DNA from: Ligula intestinalis
Taxonomy: Eukaryota > Platyhelminthes > Cestoda > Diphyllobothriidea > Diphyllobothriidae
DNA length: 64,000 bases
NCBI GenBank assembly: GCA_036362985.1
Contig: JAYGXS010000003.1
Location: 47,853,422 to 47,917,421 of the forward strand
Direction of reading: 5' to 3'
A model generated the notes under the pieces. That model had not been told where the DNA came from. It saw only the letters and a list, made by a program, of their open reading frames with translations, and searched no databases. The translations under genes and the position numbers were made by a program. Numbering within the stretch: position 1 is the first letter of the stretch; each line of letters starts with the position of its first letter. This document shows, piece by piece, positions 25,260 to 38,500 of the stretch.

Positions 25260-26711
25260 GTAAGAAATTATGCTGTGCTCTCTGCCAATATTTGTTTATT
25301 GCATGCATATGGCATCAGTTTTGTTTTATTTCTGCCAGAAAATTGCTAATGAAGGAACTAGGAGTAACTGTATAAACTTCGACTGAAATAAGGGTTGTTT
25401 CGTATCTTTTTTCATGAAGGACTATCCTCTGATTTGAGGGCAGTCTTTTAAGCAATCCGTGATTGAGGATCTTTTCATCAGTTACAAAACATCGAAGATG
25501 ACGTGAGGATGTCCTCAAAGACTCAGTTATGCTTGCAATCAAAACATGTTAAAACTCATAAGGAGTACTTGAGCACCTTCATGAACATTCGAGTATGAAA
25601 ATTAGCTGCAAACAAGCCAATGACAGGCAAGAAATGGAGCATACCCACTTGAGGGTTCAGTTAAACAAAGAAACTAACTTTTACGCTGCTAATTTCACGA
25701 TTTAGGACTATTTTTTATCGTCGTTCGATTTCAAATCTAACGCAAAATGCGGTTGGTCTGGCAGCAAAATGTCTACTCGTAGCTTCGCAAACGCATAACA
25801 AAAACTATATTTAAAAGTTCAACTTGGAAATGGCTAATCTAAGGTTGAAAGCCTTATCTACATCAGTGCTGCAATATGGTTGGTTAACTTTTGTTGTCAT
25901 CTATCCTCAATGTTATAAGACTAATGAGGCATAAACTGCAAGGCTTGAATCATAGTCAGCTGATTAAATCAGTGTTGGCGCTTTGAGCAACCATAGTTCC
26001 CTTCATAAATGCTGATGCTGATCGTGCCCCGCAAAATTCAGCTATTTTTGAATGTGTTAGTTCGCAAAAGTTAATCTGTCAGCCGTAGGAAGCATACAGT
26101 TAAAAATGGCAACGGACTAACCCCCTGTGTTCAAATTTACAAACTCAGGACTGATTTGCGGTTTTCCGATAACCAAAAATAGTTTAAGAATATTTGACAA
26201 TATTTTTCTTATCCTTATTGCTAACAAACCTAGATTGTATTTTTTTCCGGACATAAGTAGACTTTCATACCGATAAATAGCCTTGGGATACCTGAAAAAT
26301 GTTTGCGGTTTACATTCAGGGATTCAGTATTCAAATGAATTTTCGGTCTCAACCATTGTAAAAGTCAAGGAAAAAATAACCAATTAATGCGCAGTACGCT
26401 TTGGAAATTCGGCTATATAACTGATTCACAAAAACATTAATTGACTGAACGCGAGAGCAGGTACCCCTCTGCGTGACAGCTAACCATATGCTAAATCCCA
26501 CGAATTATACATTACCATGTTCCAGAAAACTAAAACTAGTCGTAACATTGAGCTTTCTAGAAATTAGCCCCAAGTCGCCAGTATTATTCAAGATGCCCAG
26601 TTGTGCGTCCTTTTAGTTACTTTTTATATTTGAGTTCTTTAATATGCTATGATTTCCAATGAAAATAAAATTCCAATCCCTCTCTTTCTTCCTGTGTGTG
26701 TCTCCTTCCAG
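25260..26711 (+). other. Intron 1
   Basis: 1.45 kb, GT-AG. Nothing recognisable inside. Confidence 0.7.
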
Positions 26712-26882
26712 GGTTCATTATCGAAGGTGAATCCCGAAATTGGGCACTGGCATTCCAAAAGGCAACTGAAGCTGCTAACCAGACACTGGCCGAATTGCTG
26801 ACCGGACGGCCCCACCAAGTCCGACTAGTGCCCGTCCTGAAACACATTGAAGCGGGAAATGCTTTCGCAGCAACAAAAGCAG
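26712..26882 (+). CDS. Glutamate receptor exon 2: start of amino-terminal domain (residues 33-89)
   Basis: Acceptor CTCCTTCCAG, donor AG|GTATGA. Encodes GFIIEGESRNWALAF and a helical stretch, matching the first strand and helix of the periplasmic-binding-like fold. Phase 1 on both sides. Confidence 0.9.
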
Positions 26883-28451
26883 GTATGACTTTTAAGTCTT
26901 CTTTTTTTTAAATCTGCATACCCAAAGCATTCTAGTGGATAGAAAGAAAGCCGTGGATCATGCTATGATCAAAAAGCACAAATGCAGTATAATGAAGTTT
27001 TTTAAACTTCTAAGAAATACTGATGGTGTGGAGAAAAACTTAAATGCCAAGAGTGCGAAAATATTTGCTGAATTAATGCAGGTACTTGTCAAATGTGCAG
27101 AATGCATTTCTGTGTAACCAAAAAGAGTGAATCAACCGGGGTATATATGTACATCTATATAGTATTCTAAAAAAGGTTACAAAAATGTGAAAGGTAGTCT
27201 TTGGTTAAGATTTTTTCCAAGAATTTGTGGAATTAGCAGTAGTGCAGCCATGAAAATGATGTATATTTAGCAAAACTATCACAAATTATCCGCGGACTTG
27301 TGAGTCAGTGTGTTGCAGATCAAGTCCTCCAGTGCGAAAGTACTTTTGTTGGACATGCTGGCTCGCAGAACGGAAGGCAGAAGGAGGTTTTTTGGGTTCC
27401 TTAAGAAATAAAGACAGAAAAAACCGCAAATACATGAGTATCTATGTTTGAGCAGGATTTTTCTGGCAAATGTACAGACTGTTTTGGAAAAGTGATAACC
27501 AGTGGATCATCAAGTAGTCGGCCCCTCGCACCACGGTAGTCATTAGCATGTCAAATTTATCACGCTTACAGACGGGGAAAAACCGCATTCGAGTTTCTTT
27601 CTGCCAGATCGGAAGACAGAAGACGATGGTAGTCAGATGAAGCTTATTTTACCCGAAGATTAGGAAGGGAGTTCAGGTCATTGCTCCTGTAGCTGCCGAG
27701 CCCGGAAGGATCGAGAACCCTCCTCCGGGCAGCATTGTCTTCGAATAAGCGGGCAGTAAATTCAGTATTGCCTTCGGCACAGTCACTAGGATGCCATATA
27801 AGTATTCATAAAACTGTCATCGGGGCTGACCATTAACATGGCCTAGGAGCTGACACTAGTCACCCATTTTTCTTTTGAAATAACAACTACAGTTTCACGA
27901 GACGTTCACTGAAGGCCAATAGCAGGCTCGAAAGTCTTTACCACCATCGTTCCTAGCGACGACTCTAACTCCAGCGTCACGTTGTTCTGCCATTGGACGC
28001 CCGCTCCAGAAAAATTGTGTATTTGATGGCTATCTTTCCTCTTCGTCCCCGCTTGCAAAAGCACGTCCCGCTGAGGGTCACCCAGCCCACTTTTGACACG
28101 CACGTACCCGGAGACTTCGAGCTGATTTCTTTTCCGTGCAGGTTGTCATCCACGTGACTAAAATAGACCGACGATTTCGAGCGGCTAGACTGAGAATGCT
28201 TACGCAAGTAGCCTTTGGAGAAGAATGGGATTTGGTACAGAGTGCATGTGGTTAGTTATAACTTTCGATTGAAATTGTTTATCTCGCACAGCGCAGTCAG
28301 TTTTCTGGCAGCATGTTTTATCAGTAAGTTTTCAAACACATTTTTAGCCCTCTCCTCTGCGACGCGATCAGCAACACCACACCTTAATAGGGCTCTTATA
28401 TCATCCCATGCTATCACGAATTCCACCATTTTCAAAGCATATTGTTTGATT

Positions 28452-28700
28452 TTAAGACAACGCGAATAAGCCTGGAAATCCTATAGGACCGCCTGTCTTC
28501 CCTTCGTGGGATTTGTTTTTGTTTTTCTTTTGGAATGGAGAGGCAATTACGGTGGTAATTCCGAGCCAATCAAGTGGGACCTCACGGGGCACCCTCGTCT
28601 GGTCAAGGTACGCTACCGGGGCTGTGATTGTTTTGCCAAGCACGGCCTCGTATGACCTTACATAAGAGCTAAGTGCCGGGACGGTAATAAGCAAGAGCAT
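28452..28700 (-). pseudogene. Possible decayed LINE reverse transcriptase fragment
   Basis: An 82-codon minus-strand frame contains PLDWLGITTVIASPF followed by a lysine/asparagine-rich run, which resembles the 'W...I.P.FKKG' region just before the reverse transcriptase palm in many LINEs. The following NYRP-like motif is not preserved. A chance resemblance cannot be excluded. Confidence 0.3.
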
Positions 28701-30262
28701 CCACTAGGTTTTTCGGTGGAAGTTATATTTAGGTCCCCAAAATTGTTTAAATAGTCTGATGTTTGCCACCAATGCTTGGCGCGTCAACAACAATTTAACT
28801 GCCAATAGAGGAAAATATACGAGTTCCAGGCTGCAGTTCCGAAGAAGAAGATATGATCACTGGAAAAAGGACTTTCGTTTCCTGACTTTTTGGACTCCCT
28901 CTTTTGTTATTTTATTTTCCATTCAGTTTAAGTTTATATTTAAGCTTTATTAGATAGTTTAGGTAGCTCACTTTACGTTTAACTCACACCGATTTATCCG
29001 TGAGTCTGGAGACGTGTCTCACTAAACTGCTGATAACAACTTGTTACCATCGTGCCCATACCTTGGCTAACAGGTCGAGATATTATCCTGTTTCAAAATT
29101 GCCAGGTGTGCACAAATGATAAGATAGCCTCTTTTTGTGTGAAGATCAAAACTTGTGCATTCGTGTTGCTGAACTTAGAGGGGTCGTAACCCTGCAATGT
29201 GGATACCCACGCACGGCATTCCATATGCCATAAGCCGACTTAGAACCCTTAGTATATGGTCTATGCTGATGGACCTTGAATGTACTGATCTAAAACAAAT
29301 TCGGAATTAATTTACGGGGAAATATAATAACTATATTCCATAGTATGTAAGCGGTCTTTATGCCACAAACAACCCGTCGGCCACGTTCGATACAATCAAA
29401 AATCATTTACCCAGTTAAAAACACGAATAAAAATCAAAAAACGATAGGCCAAATGCTGAAAGATCATCAGCTATGTCAGAAAAGACCTCGAGGCAGTTTT
29501 CGGCTATTGCCTGGCGGGACCCTCAGCACACATGCTACCGTTCATTAGCGTGTAAAAACCCCCCAACTACAAAACAACTATATTTGGCATAGGTTTACAA
29601 GGTTTGAAGAGGCTACGGTTGCGTGCGAGCGACTGGGTAAAAAATGAAAACACGCCCACAGCTGCTAGAAAAGGCGAAAAAGCCTGTGAATTAAAATTAA
29701 TGTTGGCATATCAGGTATACGTATGGATAAGAAAAATGAGGGCTGGTAAATCGCCTAAATCATTTTTTATTCCTCAGAAATTTCAAATTATTACTAGAAT
29801 CCACCTTTGGAGGTAAACGCGGTACCGAACCTAGTGACAGTTTTACATTTTTGTGACTGATACGGATGTAATTGCGTAGGACGCTGTATGCGGGTGCCAA
29901 ATTGATATATCGATTCACTGGTTTCTCAACGGAGGCCCAGACTTTAATCAATGCGCTGTTTGTCTTAATTCTGGTGTGAGAGATCACCGTCATGTTAGCA
30001 AAGTTTGGCTTGTGACCCCCTTAGTAGGTATGGGCATCCACTTGAAATAATCCATTACTTACTCTAAGAGCCAGCCTGTGTTTGAGTATACGCAATACGA
30101 GCATGCATATAGTCCAGTCTTTGTACTTACGAGGACATTCTAGGCAATGTACTTAATTTCTTAGTAGTATTTAATCGATCCTGAATTTTCGTGGTCCTTT
30201 TGTGCATGGTAACTTGGGCCGGTGTGCAATTCCGACGACTAATGCTGCAGCTATACGTTTGT

Positions 30263-30830
30263 TTATTTCTGACATTTGGTATTTCTTGGTGAACTATTGC
30301 TGCTGTTTCTTATTGGGTCCTCCGGTGATAAGGCTGCAGGCATCGGCTTATGAAAGCCCGCAGGTAGCCGGTTGACATAAACTAGCCGCGAAGATATCGG
30401 ACCTGGCGTGCCTTTCCGGCCACGTTGCTGCCATTCGTTTGGAGATTGCTCTGACATGACTTCATTTGAGGGCCAGCGGATGGTTGTTTTGATGACCAAA
30501 AACTGTGTGCTGTTTGGCACCTTCATGTAGGTTGTTGATTACATTTCTTCGTTGGCATTTTGCCTGACGAGAGCATGAAGGAAGGTAAGCTGTTGTTTTT
30601 TGTTTTCCCTCATGAATTCGATATCTTCGAAGCTTGCGGTGAGAGGATTATGGAACTTCTGCAGCACGTTCCTTATAAGGATAGCAAGCCTGTTGTTCAC
30701 GTTATGGCACCAAAACGTCGACATTGTACTCCAACTCTCAGATTGTGTCGGAGTGCTTGATCACAATTTTAACTTTTACCGAGCGAACATCGTGAGCAAG
30801 GTAGTTCAAACCTACGACAACTGACGAATT
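30263..30830 (-). pseudogene. Decayed Penelope-like reverse transcriptase C-terminal region
   Basis: Minus-strand frame 30539-30724 includes EDIEFMRENKKQQLTFLHAL, closely like the 'I.FTME.E..NQL.FLDVLV' block of Penelope reverse transcriptases. Downstream, in another frame with a stop inside, comes NNHPLALK and SHVRAISKRM, matching the 'NHP..HK.S.VR.L..R' block. The order is right but stops and frameshifts interrupt it, so it is inactive. Its endonuclease part is not visible in the adjoining 29.8-30.2 kb. Confidence 0.6.
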
Positions 30831-32038
30831 ATCCATTCTTTTCGGAGAATAGGTCTACTTAAAGGCGCGTCGGATTTTACCAGCGTTTAAAATCCTGCTT
30901 CCTCATCCAAACTGATTCGAAATTATTTAACGGGTAGTGAATTTAATAGAATCAGCCCCAGACAACTAGCTAGCGAGCTAACTTGACGGAGGCTTGAGTA
31001 GCTAGTCGAGTAACTAGCATTACCTACTCTTTCTCGAGGTAAAGTGTGGCAGAACAAACTGTCCTCTTATCCATCAAACAACAGAAGAAAAAATATATTA
31101 AGCCAGTCCATTTTTGATAAGGCCAGTAAGGCGCTTGAAGTGAGAGCAGCTTTTTTAGAAAATTTTCCTTTTAACAAGAGGATGACTGTAGAAGCTCACC
31201 ACAATGTGCGCAGTTTGGTATAATAAATGTCCAGCAAACGCTGCTGCTTCCTCATTAAGATTTTGTTGTGTTTTTAAGTTTCGGAAAGTGGTCAGCGAAT
31301 TAAGCCACCTGCAACAGCGAGCGGAAAATGAACTAACTTCAGCATCTTTGCTCATGAGTCGTTACCGTTTGCTTATGAGGACAAAAAAATTGATTCCAAT
31401 ATGTTTTTTCTTACTTCGGGCTTTCCGATATCGTTTCTGGAGCAAGGTATCTTTAAAATAATAGACTAATCACTTCACTTTTCATTAAATTTTGTCCAGA
31501 TTGCGTTCAGCTTATTTTTCGATATTTTGTGGGATATTTACGTTTTTATTTTCTACCATGTATTTACGAGTTAAAGTATAGCGTGTTAAGAATGCGTAAG
31601 CCGGTTATAGAAATTTCGGTAACTCTAACAAGGTTTACAATAGTGTATGAAGAACTTATTAAATTCAAGTACATGTAAATTTAAATTTGTACATAATAAT
31701 ACGCAAAATACACTTCGCGGAAAGTTGAATTTCGCGGGACGTCTCGAAACGTCACCGCCGCGGCATTCGACGGATTACTAAACTCGTAAGCTAATTTTCA
31801 GATCCATGTCAGCACATTTAATAGAATTCCGTTGTGATCTAATAAGGCACACGAAATGAAATTTAAAGCCTTAAGTAAATGCCTGAATGACCACAATGAC
31901 GTTTCACAGTATATTTTGAAAGCATAACAAATCTGGCTACTGGTTACTCATTGTGTAGAGCCTATTGAGGACTTACTTGAAATTTTGCTCTTGTACACGA
32001 AGTGTTACGTCGGTTTTAATATCTTGTTTTATTTAAAG

Positions 32039-32293
32039 CATGCGAGTTGCTGAGGGAACCGGTGGTCGCGATATTTGGGCCAAACGGCAATGCTGCATCA
32101 GCACAGGCATTGCGCGTCAGTCACAAACACGGCATACCTTATATGGTGACTAGGTGGGGAGACGAGCCACACTTAAACAACGTCTCCATTAATCTTCATC
32201 CCCCGCAGAGCGTGATTGGCCACACACTTAGGCATTTTGTTGAAGATGCTGAGGAATGGAAGCAACTGGGCCTCATTTATACGGATGATGAAG
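32039..32293 (+). CDS. Glutamate receptor exon 3: amino-terminal domain (residues 90-174)
   Basis: Acceptor TATTTAAAG, donor AAG|GTAAGG, phase 1 on both sides. PVVAIFGPNGNAASAQA and GIPYMVTRW match the 'AIFGP' turn and the 'IP.I...W' strand of kainate receptor amino-terminal domains; LGLIYTDDEG matches the 'V..VYEDS.G' strand. Confidence 0.95.
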
Positions 32294-34181
32294 GTAAGGC
32301 CGCCTGCCTCTTACTCACAACTGTTAAATTTCGTTATTATTTTGACTTTGTGTAGACTTTAAATGGCCCCACTAATTTCGATAATTGCAGTTTCGTAAGG
32401 AGATAATCTCTGTTATAGACGACTGCCAAAAACGAGCAAATACTCTTGCTAGGGAAGTAAAACGTATTTTTTATTTCAGGAGATGTTAACCGAAATTCTG
32501 ATACGGTATACTTGTTCAAAAATTCATTATCTAAATACATCATCCCAATCCAAATCAGTCGTGTAAGGATGACGGCTTTTGACTAAACTTCTTTCCCGCC
32601 ACCTGTATAAACTGACCCCTATAAAGATGATTGCTTTTGCAGCACAACTCTTTTATCATTAAATCTCGATTCCTTTATAATTTAACATATATTTTATTAG
32701 AAGGTGCATTCGCATATGCTTTATTGTATTATTTCAGCAGCAATTTACGGTTTTCTTAAAATTATTACTTAACAAAAGCGCAATTTTCGGTTTCAAAAAT
32801 ATAACTATTAATTGATAGATTTGTAAGACTTTTAAATCTCTTTAAATACAGACCCTTATCTGTACGTTTGATAATGCTGTTTATGTAATGAGCAATATGG
32901 CCTTAACCAAGTTCAACTTTTATGAATACTATGATTAGTCTTTATTTTGGGTATGGATATCTATGGGTTTCCTTAGACTGCGTATCTCTAGCATGACGTT
33001 TAAGGATCCTTAATACAAATGTAGGAGTAGAGCGAGTTCAAAATGCACTCTAGATTGCAAAGGGTCTTTTTTTAGATTTGAAGTAGATGATTCCTTCGAG
33101 TACCAGCTTTGAAGAAGACATACTTTTTACCAACTGAATACAGAAGAGGGTAGTTTTTTGCATGTTTTCTGTGACCCATCTTTTATGTTATAAGACAACT
33201 GACTATCAATCAACAACACTTCTACTAGATAAGAAGTCGTTTTCGTATAGCATGGTTTTTACAAGCAGATGGAATGCATCTTGTTTAACAGCGGACATCT
33301 TGTTCTATCAAAAATATATTGGGATGAGACTGCTCAATGATAAATATTACAGCTCTAATTGTGCCTCAAAAAAGGAACTATGTTACAGAATTTCTCGAAT
33401 AATTTTGTGAAATAACACATCAACTGTGCTGACACGTTTTTTATACTTTTGTAATATTATATGGAGTCTAGATGTTGTAGGTAAGAACCACCAGAGTCAT
33501 TAATGTGATTTAGACCAAAAACAAAACTATAGGTCTACAAGACTCAATACTTAGTAGTGTTGTAGACACATGTAAGAAGACTGACCTGTTTCGCACAGAT
33601 ATGTAACCAGCCAGTTGAAAGCTAGTAGCCATACTCGTCTGCATGTATGTGAATGCTCTTCTGCATGAGAAAAAACGTAAGTCTTATTCACGATAAATCT
33701 TAATGAGAGAGATTATTCTGCCGCCCGTTTTTCAGCGTACACCATCGTAAATAGAGATAAAATTACAAAATGTTAATCAATTGTTGGCTTTCATTTGAAA
33801 TTATTTCTTTGGTAATTAAATAATACATAAAATTATCTGCGAGAAGGGATATTTTTTAATTACCAGGATCACCAAATGGATAAGTTTTACAATTTCTAAT
33901 TTATCTCTTAATGACCGGTTGAAGTTTAGTCGTCGTGATCCTTTCGTTCTTTTACTAGCTGTGCGCTTTCACTCATCATTTTTCGGACCATGCATATGTT
34001 AAAATTGCAGTGCACCTCTACAACCGCCAAAGTCTTTTTAAAAGTAGTTCATAGGAAGTTGATTGTACGCTCGCCAAAGAAGTGATAAGAGGTGATTTTT
34101 TGCTTGGATAAACCTAGTTTTTAAAATATATTTGCATTTTTAGAAAAATCCGTGTAATACAAGCTACGTTACATTATCCAG
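32294..34181 (+). other. Intron 3
   Basis: 1.9 kb of AT-rich sequence, GT-AG, with no recognisable element. Confidence 0.7.
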
Positions 34182-34357
34182 GTTTGGAGAAATTTGAAAG
34201 TTTGCTCGCGCATTTCAAGGGTGATATCATTATGCGTAAATGGGACCGCAATGATCTGATACATAAATACGTCATCAAGTATTTCCGGACAACGATGTCA
34301 CAGTTTCGTTTTGTGGTCGACATTCCACAGTCAGAAATACCCGAATTTCTGGATTTG
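34182..34357 (+). CDS. Glutamate receptor exon 4: amino-terminal domain (residues 175-233)
   Basis: Acceptor ACATTATCCAG, donor TTG|GTACGT. Enters in phase 1, leaves in phase 0. Encodes the second-lobe helix and strand (LEKFESLLAHF; FRFVVDIPQSEIPEFLDL), comparable to the region before 'YHYIFTN' in relatives. Confidence 0.92.
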
Positions 34358-34473
34358 GTACGTTTTTTTACTGCGTAACTAGCAATTTTGTTTTCGCAAA
34401 AATATTACTTGACAGACCTATGACGATAAATACTTTTTTCCCAAGTTTATCCTGCATTTTTATCTTATTACAG

Positions 34474-34527
34474 ATAAATGAGTACAACATGACAAGCCAG
34501 TACTATAGTTACATATTTACGGATTGG
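34474..34527 (+). CDS. Glutamate receptor exon 5: short amino-terminal-domain exon (residues 234-251)
   Basis: 54 bases between TTATTACAG and GTACGT, phase 0 on both sides. Encodes INEYNMTSQYYSYIFTDW, a clear match to the 'YYHYIFT..D' strand of kainate receptors. Too short to be found without the family pattern. Confidence 0.93.
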
Positions 34528-35394
34528 GTACGTGAACATGCAATCTGCTTGTGAATAATCTTCAGTTATTTTACAAACGCGAACTATTTATCTGTTCTAT
34601 TTGCCAAGTGTACTGTGTTTTAAAAATTGTTTAAGGAGTTCTCAGAGAAATCAGGAATCCGTAGTTCATTTATTTAGGAAAATGCCATCGGTTGGAACGA
34701 TAGAAGAATGGTCTTAGTATGCGCATTATACGTTTTATAGGCTTTATACCTTCTCGTGACCTTCAGGAGGATTCGAATTTCATGAAATATGAGAATTAAT
34801 CATCTCTATGGAAAATTCGACCACGAGCGAGTCTCTCTTTATTTTTATCTGGTTTTACCTGGTTCCTGGTCCCTATAGGACTAAGCACTCTTTGGAATAA
34901 ATAATGCCTTTAATTCCCTGGCACGTCTGCTTCTTTTATTTCCCATTATTAAAATAACAAACCTCACGAATAAGCCTAAGCTGCGCGCAGATGCATGTGT
35001 AATGCTAAACTGCGTTTGTTGAAACAAAAACCACATAAACTTCGATGCTTTTATTCGCGGCCGGTAAAGAATCAACGCAAAAGTATTCTAATGAGTAAAT
35101 ACTTGGGAAACATGTTTTGATGTGAAAGGTAAAGAGGCGATTATGACACGTGCTTTTTGCCGCAATCAGCAGATCTGATAAATTAACAAGGCAAAGGCCC
35201 GTGAATTCTGCAACTGTATTTACGCGTGTACGCGTCACGTATTTCAACATGGAAGCAGAATCGTTACAGTTGGCTCTCCAAAAGGTAAACTTTTGGCTTT
35301 GTAGCTTTTTTTCCTTTGAATGCCAGTCTTGATGCACGTATGATATAAACCTGCATCCCATTGGGCTGGGTGAGTGCAGTATTCTTTTCTACAG
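34528..35394 (+). other. Intron 5
   Basis: 867 bases, GT-AG, nothing recognisable. Confidence 0.7.
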
Positions 35395-35580
35395 GATACG
35401 CAGTTCCTGAATCCCAAGTCATTTGCCGTTGACAAAGGAGCCAACTTCTCAACCCTCTCGCTTGTAAACATTACTTGGCTACCCGATCATTTACAGCAAG
35501 GGAGCAGATATCTCTCGAGTCCGCCTCCGAAGGGAGTAATCACTGCACAATCGGAGCAAACCAGGTCCTATGACAGACTG
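35395..35580 (+). CDS. Glutamate receptor exon 6: amino-terminal domain (residues 252-313)
   Basis: Acceptor TTTTCTACAG, donor CTG|GTGAGC, phase 0 on both sides. NPKSFAVDKGANFSTLSLVN corresponds to the 'D...Y...GANITGFRLVN' region of relatives. A possible N-glycosylation site (NFS) is present. The stretch from about 290 to 310 is longer and more polar than in vertebrate receptors. Confidence 0.92.
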
Positions 35581-38500
35581 GTGAGCTTTAAGATTATATT
35601 TTGCTCTATTTACGGATAGGTGTATGAGCCCACAGAGTTAACCATTACAACCTCCCTACCCGATGTGTTTTAGTTGGCCTTGTTTTGCTTATAATATTAC
35701 AGCCACAGGAAGCAATCCTTTCTGCGTTTGAGCTTCCACAGCACCTGCAAACGGTTTTTTTTGACGAAAGCTGTTACTAAATTGCTTCTACGAAAAGGCT
35801 AGTGGTACTGTTTTGTGTATTTTCACCACTCATTATATAATGAGTGATATAAGAAGGTCATCTTGCAGCAGTTCCGTTTTGACTACGTGAAGGGGTATTC
35901 TGATTTATGCTTCATTTAAGGGATATGTTAAAGTATTTTTGGAATACGCGCAGTTAAATGATTTACTATGCTTAAGAATAATGCTTACTGTCGAGGATTA
36001 GCACGTAGATTTGGCACTTACAATTCGAAAATCGCTACATAGATATTTATTATTTTCATTATTATACATTTTTGATTGGCTGCAGTTGTAGGAAATTAGT
36101 AGCTCAGAAATTGCTACTACTTCATTTGACACTTTGCTTTACAACCAAAAGGCGCGCTGCTTCAGAAACCGCATATCACACTTAAACAACATCCTTCTTA
36201 TTGAAGACTTTTCTTATTTTTAACTTTACATGTTTGGATGAGTTACCATTTTCTGACCACCCGTAAAAGCCCATATTACCAGCACTGCCGTTTTGCACGA
36301 CTTTGCGGTTACGGGCTGCCAGGTGCGGTAACATAACCTACCACCGCCTCACCCTGCACCCGGTACTTTTTGAACAGTTCACGAATGTATCATTCTTCTG
36401 GTGGCGAAAATAAAACCACCCCAACTCCATTCGTAATCGTTATTCTAAACGTAAGCTTAACCTCAAATTGGACCTTCATCTTCTTTGAATTTAAAGCAAA
36501 ACAGTGTCTTGCTTCAGTAGGATTTTCAGGCTCAAGCACTGGTATGACCGATATTTCATGCAAAATTCAGAAATTTGCAGCGATCGGCAATCGCTTTTAA
36601 AACGGTATTAAGATGGATTATAATACTGATTGTCGTGCAGCATAATCTCGGGTTATTTCAGTCACGACAGAAAGCCGGTTTTTTAACAGCTTCTTGCTGA
36701 CAACTTAAATAAGTATCCTCTGTAAAAAAAGCCTACTTTGGTTGTATGCATTAAGCTCATGGATTTTAATTGTCCTTACAAATTCAAATATATTTTATAG
36801 AAATCATTCGCAAAATTATTCTTTGTTGTACTTTTTTGCTAGAAAAGCACGCCATTTTCAAATTTTATACTATACGAAGGGACATTTCGATTTTTCAAAA
36901 GTTTCTTAATGGCCAAATACTTTTCAAACCTACCGTATGTTACAGCTGAAACCAAGAATGCCAAATTGCATGCTGCGTACATTCTGTGTAAGGAAAATTA
37001 CATTTTTCCTCAAAGTGTGAGAAAGAAGACACAAATTCCTCATACACTTTTGCCATATCTGCGAAGCACGCTTTATACATTATTGAGCAACATTAATAAA
37101 CTGATGGATGCGATGTTTTATGAATGAACACTTCACAATCGTAAACATTCCCATAATTAGACATCCTTTAAACCAAAAATATACCCTTTCCTCAAGTATA
37201 AAATTTGAAAGGGCGTAATTTTTATGTCAAACGAGTATAAGAAATAATTTTTTGGGTTTTTTCTATTCAAACATTTTGCATGTATTAAAGCAGCACAACT
37301 CCATGAGCTAGATGCATACTACTAAAGTATCAATTTTTACAGAATATGCATCGTATAAGCGGTCAGAAAGCAACTTTTAAAAAGCCGGCATCCAAATATG
37401 ACTGAAATGACATGAAATGACTGCATGATAACAAATATTACAAGACTACTTAATGCCAGTTCACGAAGGTTCATCACTCTTATGTGAGTTCCGTACTTTT
37501 GCCTCTTAATATTGGCCGAATAGTAGTAATCCAAGTTGGTGTCTGTTTTGAGATATTAAATGTCTTTGCAGCACTAAGTAAGGTTCAAAAGAGTATACAT
37601 GAAAGACTTGTTATATTGACGATTGAAGTAACTCTATATTTTAATTTTGCATATAAATGAACAGTGGACGTCATTTTCAAGAACAAATCCGTATGTTTCA
37701 CATGCTAAGTGTCCCTGAGGATGCACCCCGGATGCGGTCCCGTCTATTTAAGTTGAGTTTTTGCCTTCCCCGTTTACGAAATTTCATAGCTGAATTTGAA
37801 CTAATGAGTAAAAGACTTGATTTTCGTTCTAGTGACAGCCAAGCGTTTTGCATTTTTCATCCTGTCTGATACCAAGCTATGGATCCGCGTTTAGTCATCA
37901 CTCTATTGAATAAATGCTTATCAGTATATATGCAGACTATCTGATGTTTAATCAGAGATCTGCCAGCATAAACTTCTGTAGAGCTTCACACGTTTGGGAA
38001 TGATAGTCGAAAGGGTGAGCATTTGCCGTATGATTCACCTAAGTGGACTAACGGGAAGGTTGATATATGATAGGTTTTTCATCCTCCACAGATTTACAAC
38101 TTTAACATACAGCTTGATCGTTCTTACGTACTATCGTTTATCTTAAAAACGTTGACTTAAATCAAACGCAAGATGTTATGTATAGTGTGTTCTGGCATTT
38201 TAATGCGTAGAAATTAAGAACTAAAAACATATCGACTTCGACATCTTGCATTGTTCTACTAAATTCTGTTTTCCATGTGCATACGTAGCCTGTTCCAAGT
38301 GTGTACCACTGAATAAATTCACACGTCGTAAACAGGGCAAAGTAGCAATATAGTTCCAGTTCCAAGTAAATATCGAAATTTGATGAGAACCTTTTAGCCA
38401 CTTCTTTTTCTACACTACTATAAAAGCCTCCGGGCTTGTTTGTATCTTTTACCTACTATCTGAGTAAAAAAACTGGTTTTTCTTTCGTGCTAAAAATGTT

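Larger units (their letters stand above)
26883..32038 (+). other. Intron 2, 5.2 kb with retroelement debris
   Basis: Contains a possible reverse transcriptase scrap (28452-28700, minus), a decayed Penelope reverse transcriptase region (30263-30830, minus) and a GC-richer, unassigned block at about 27900-28220. The rest shows nothing recognisable. Confidence 0.6.

Noticed and set aside
26935..27117. 60-codon plus-strand frame in intron 2, lysine-rich
   Set aside because: Its codons do not continue the receptor alignment, and exon 2 joins exon 3 directly in phase with continuous homology.
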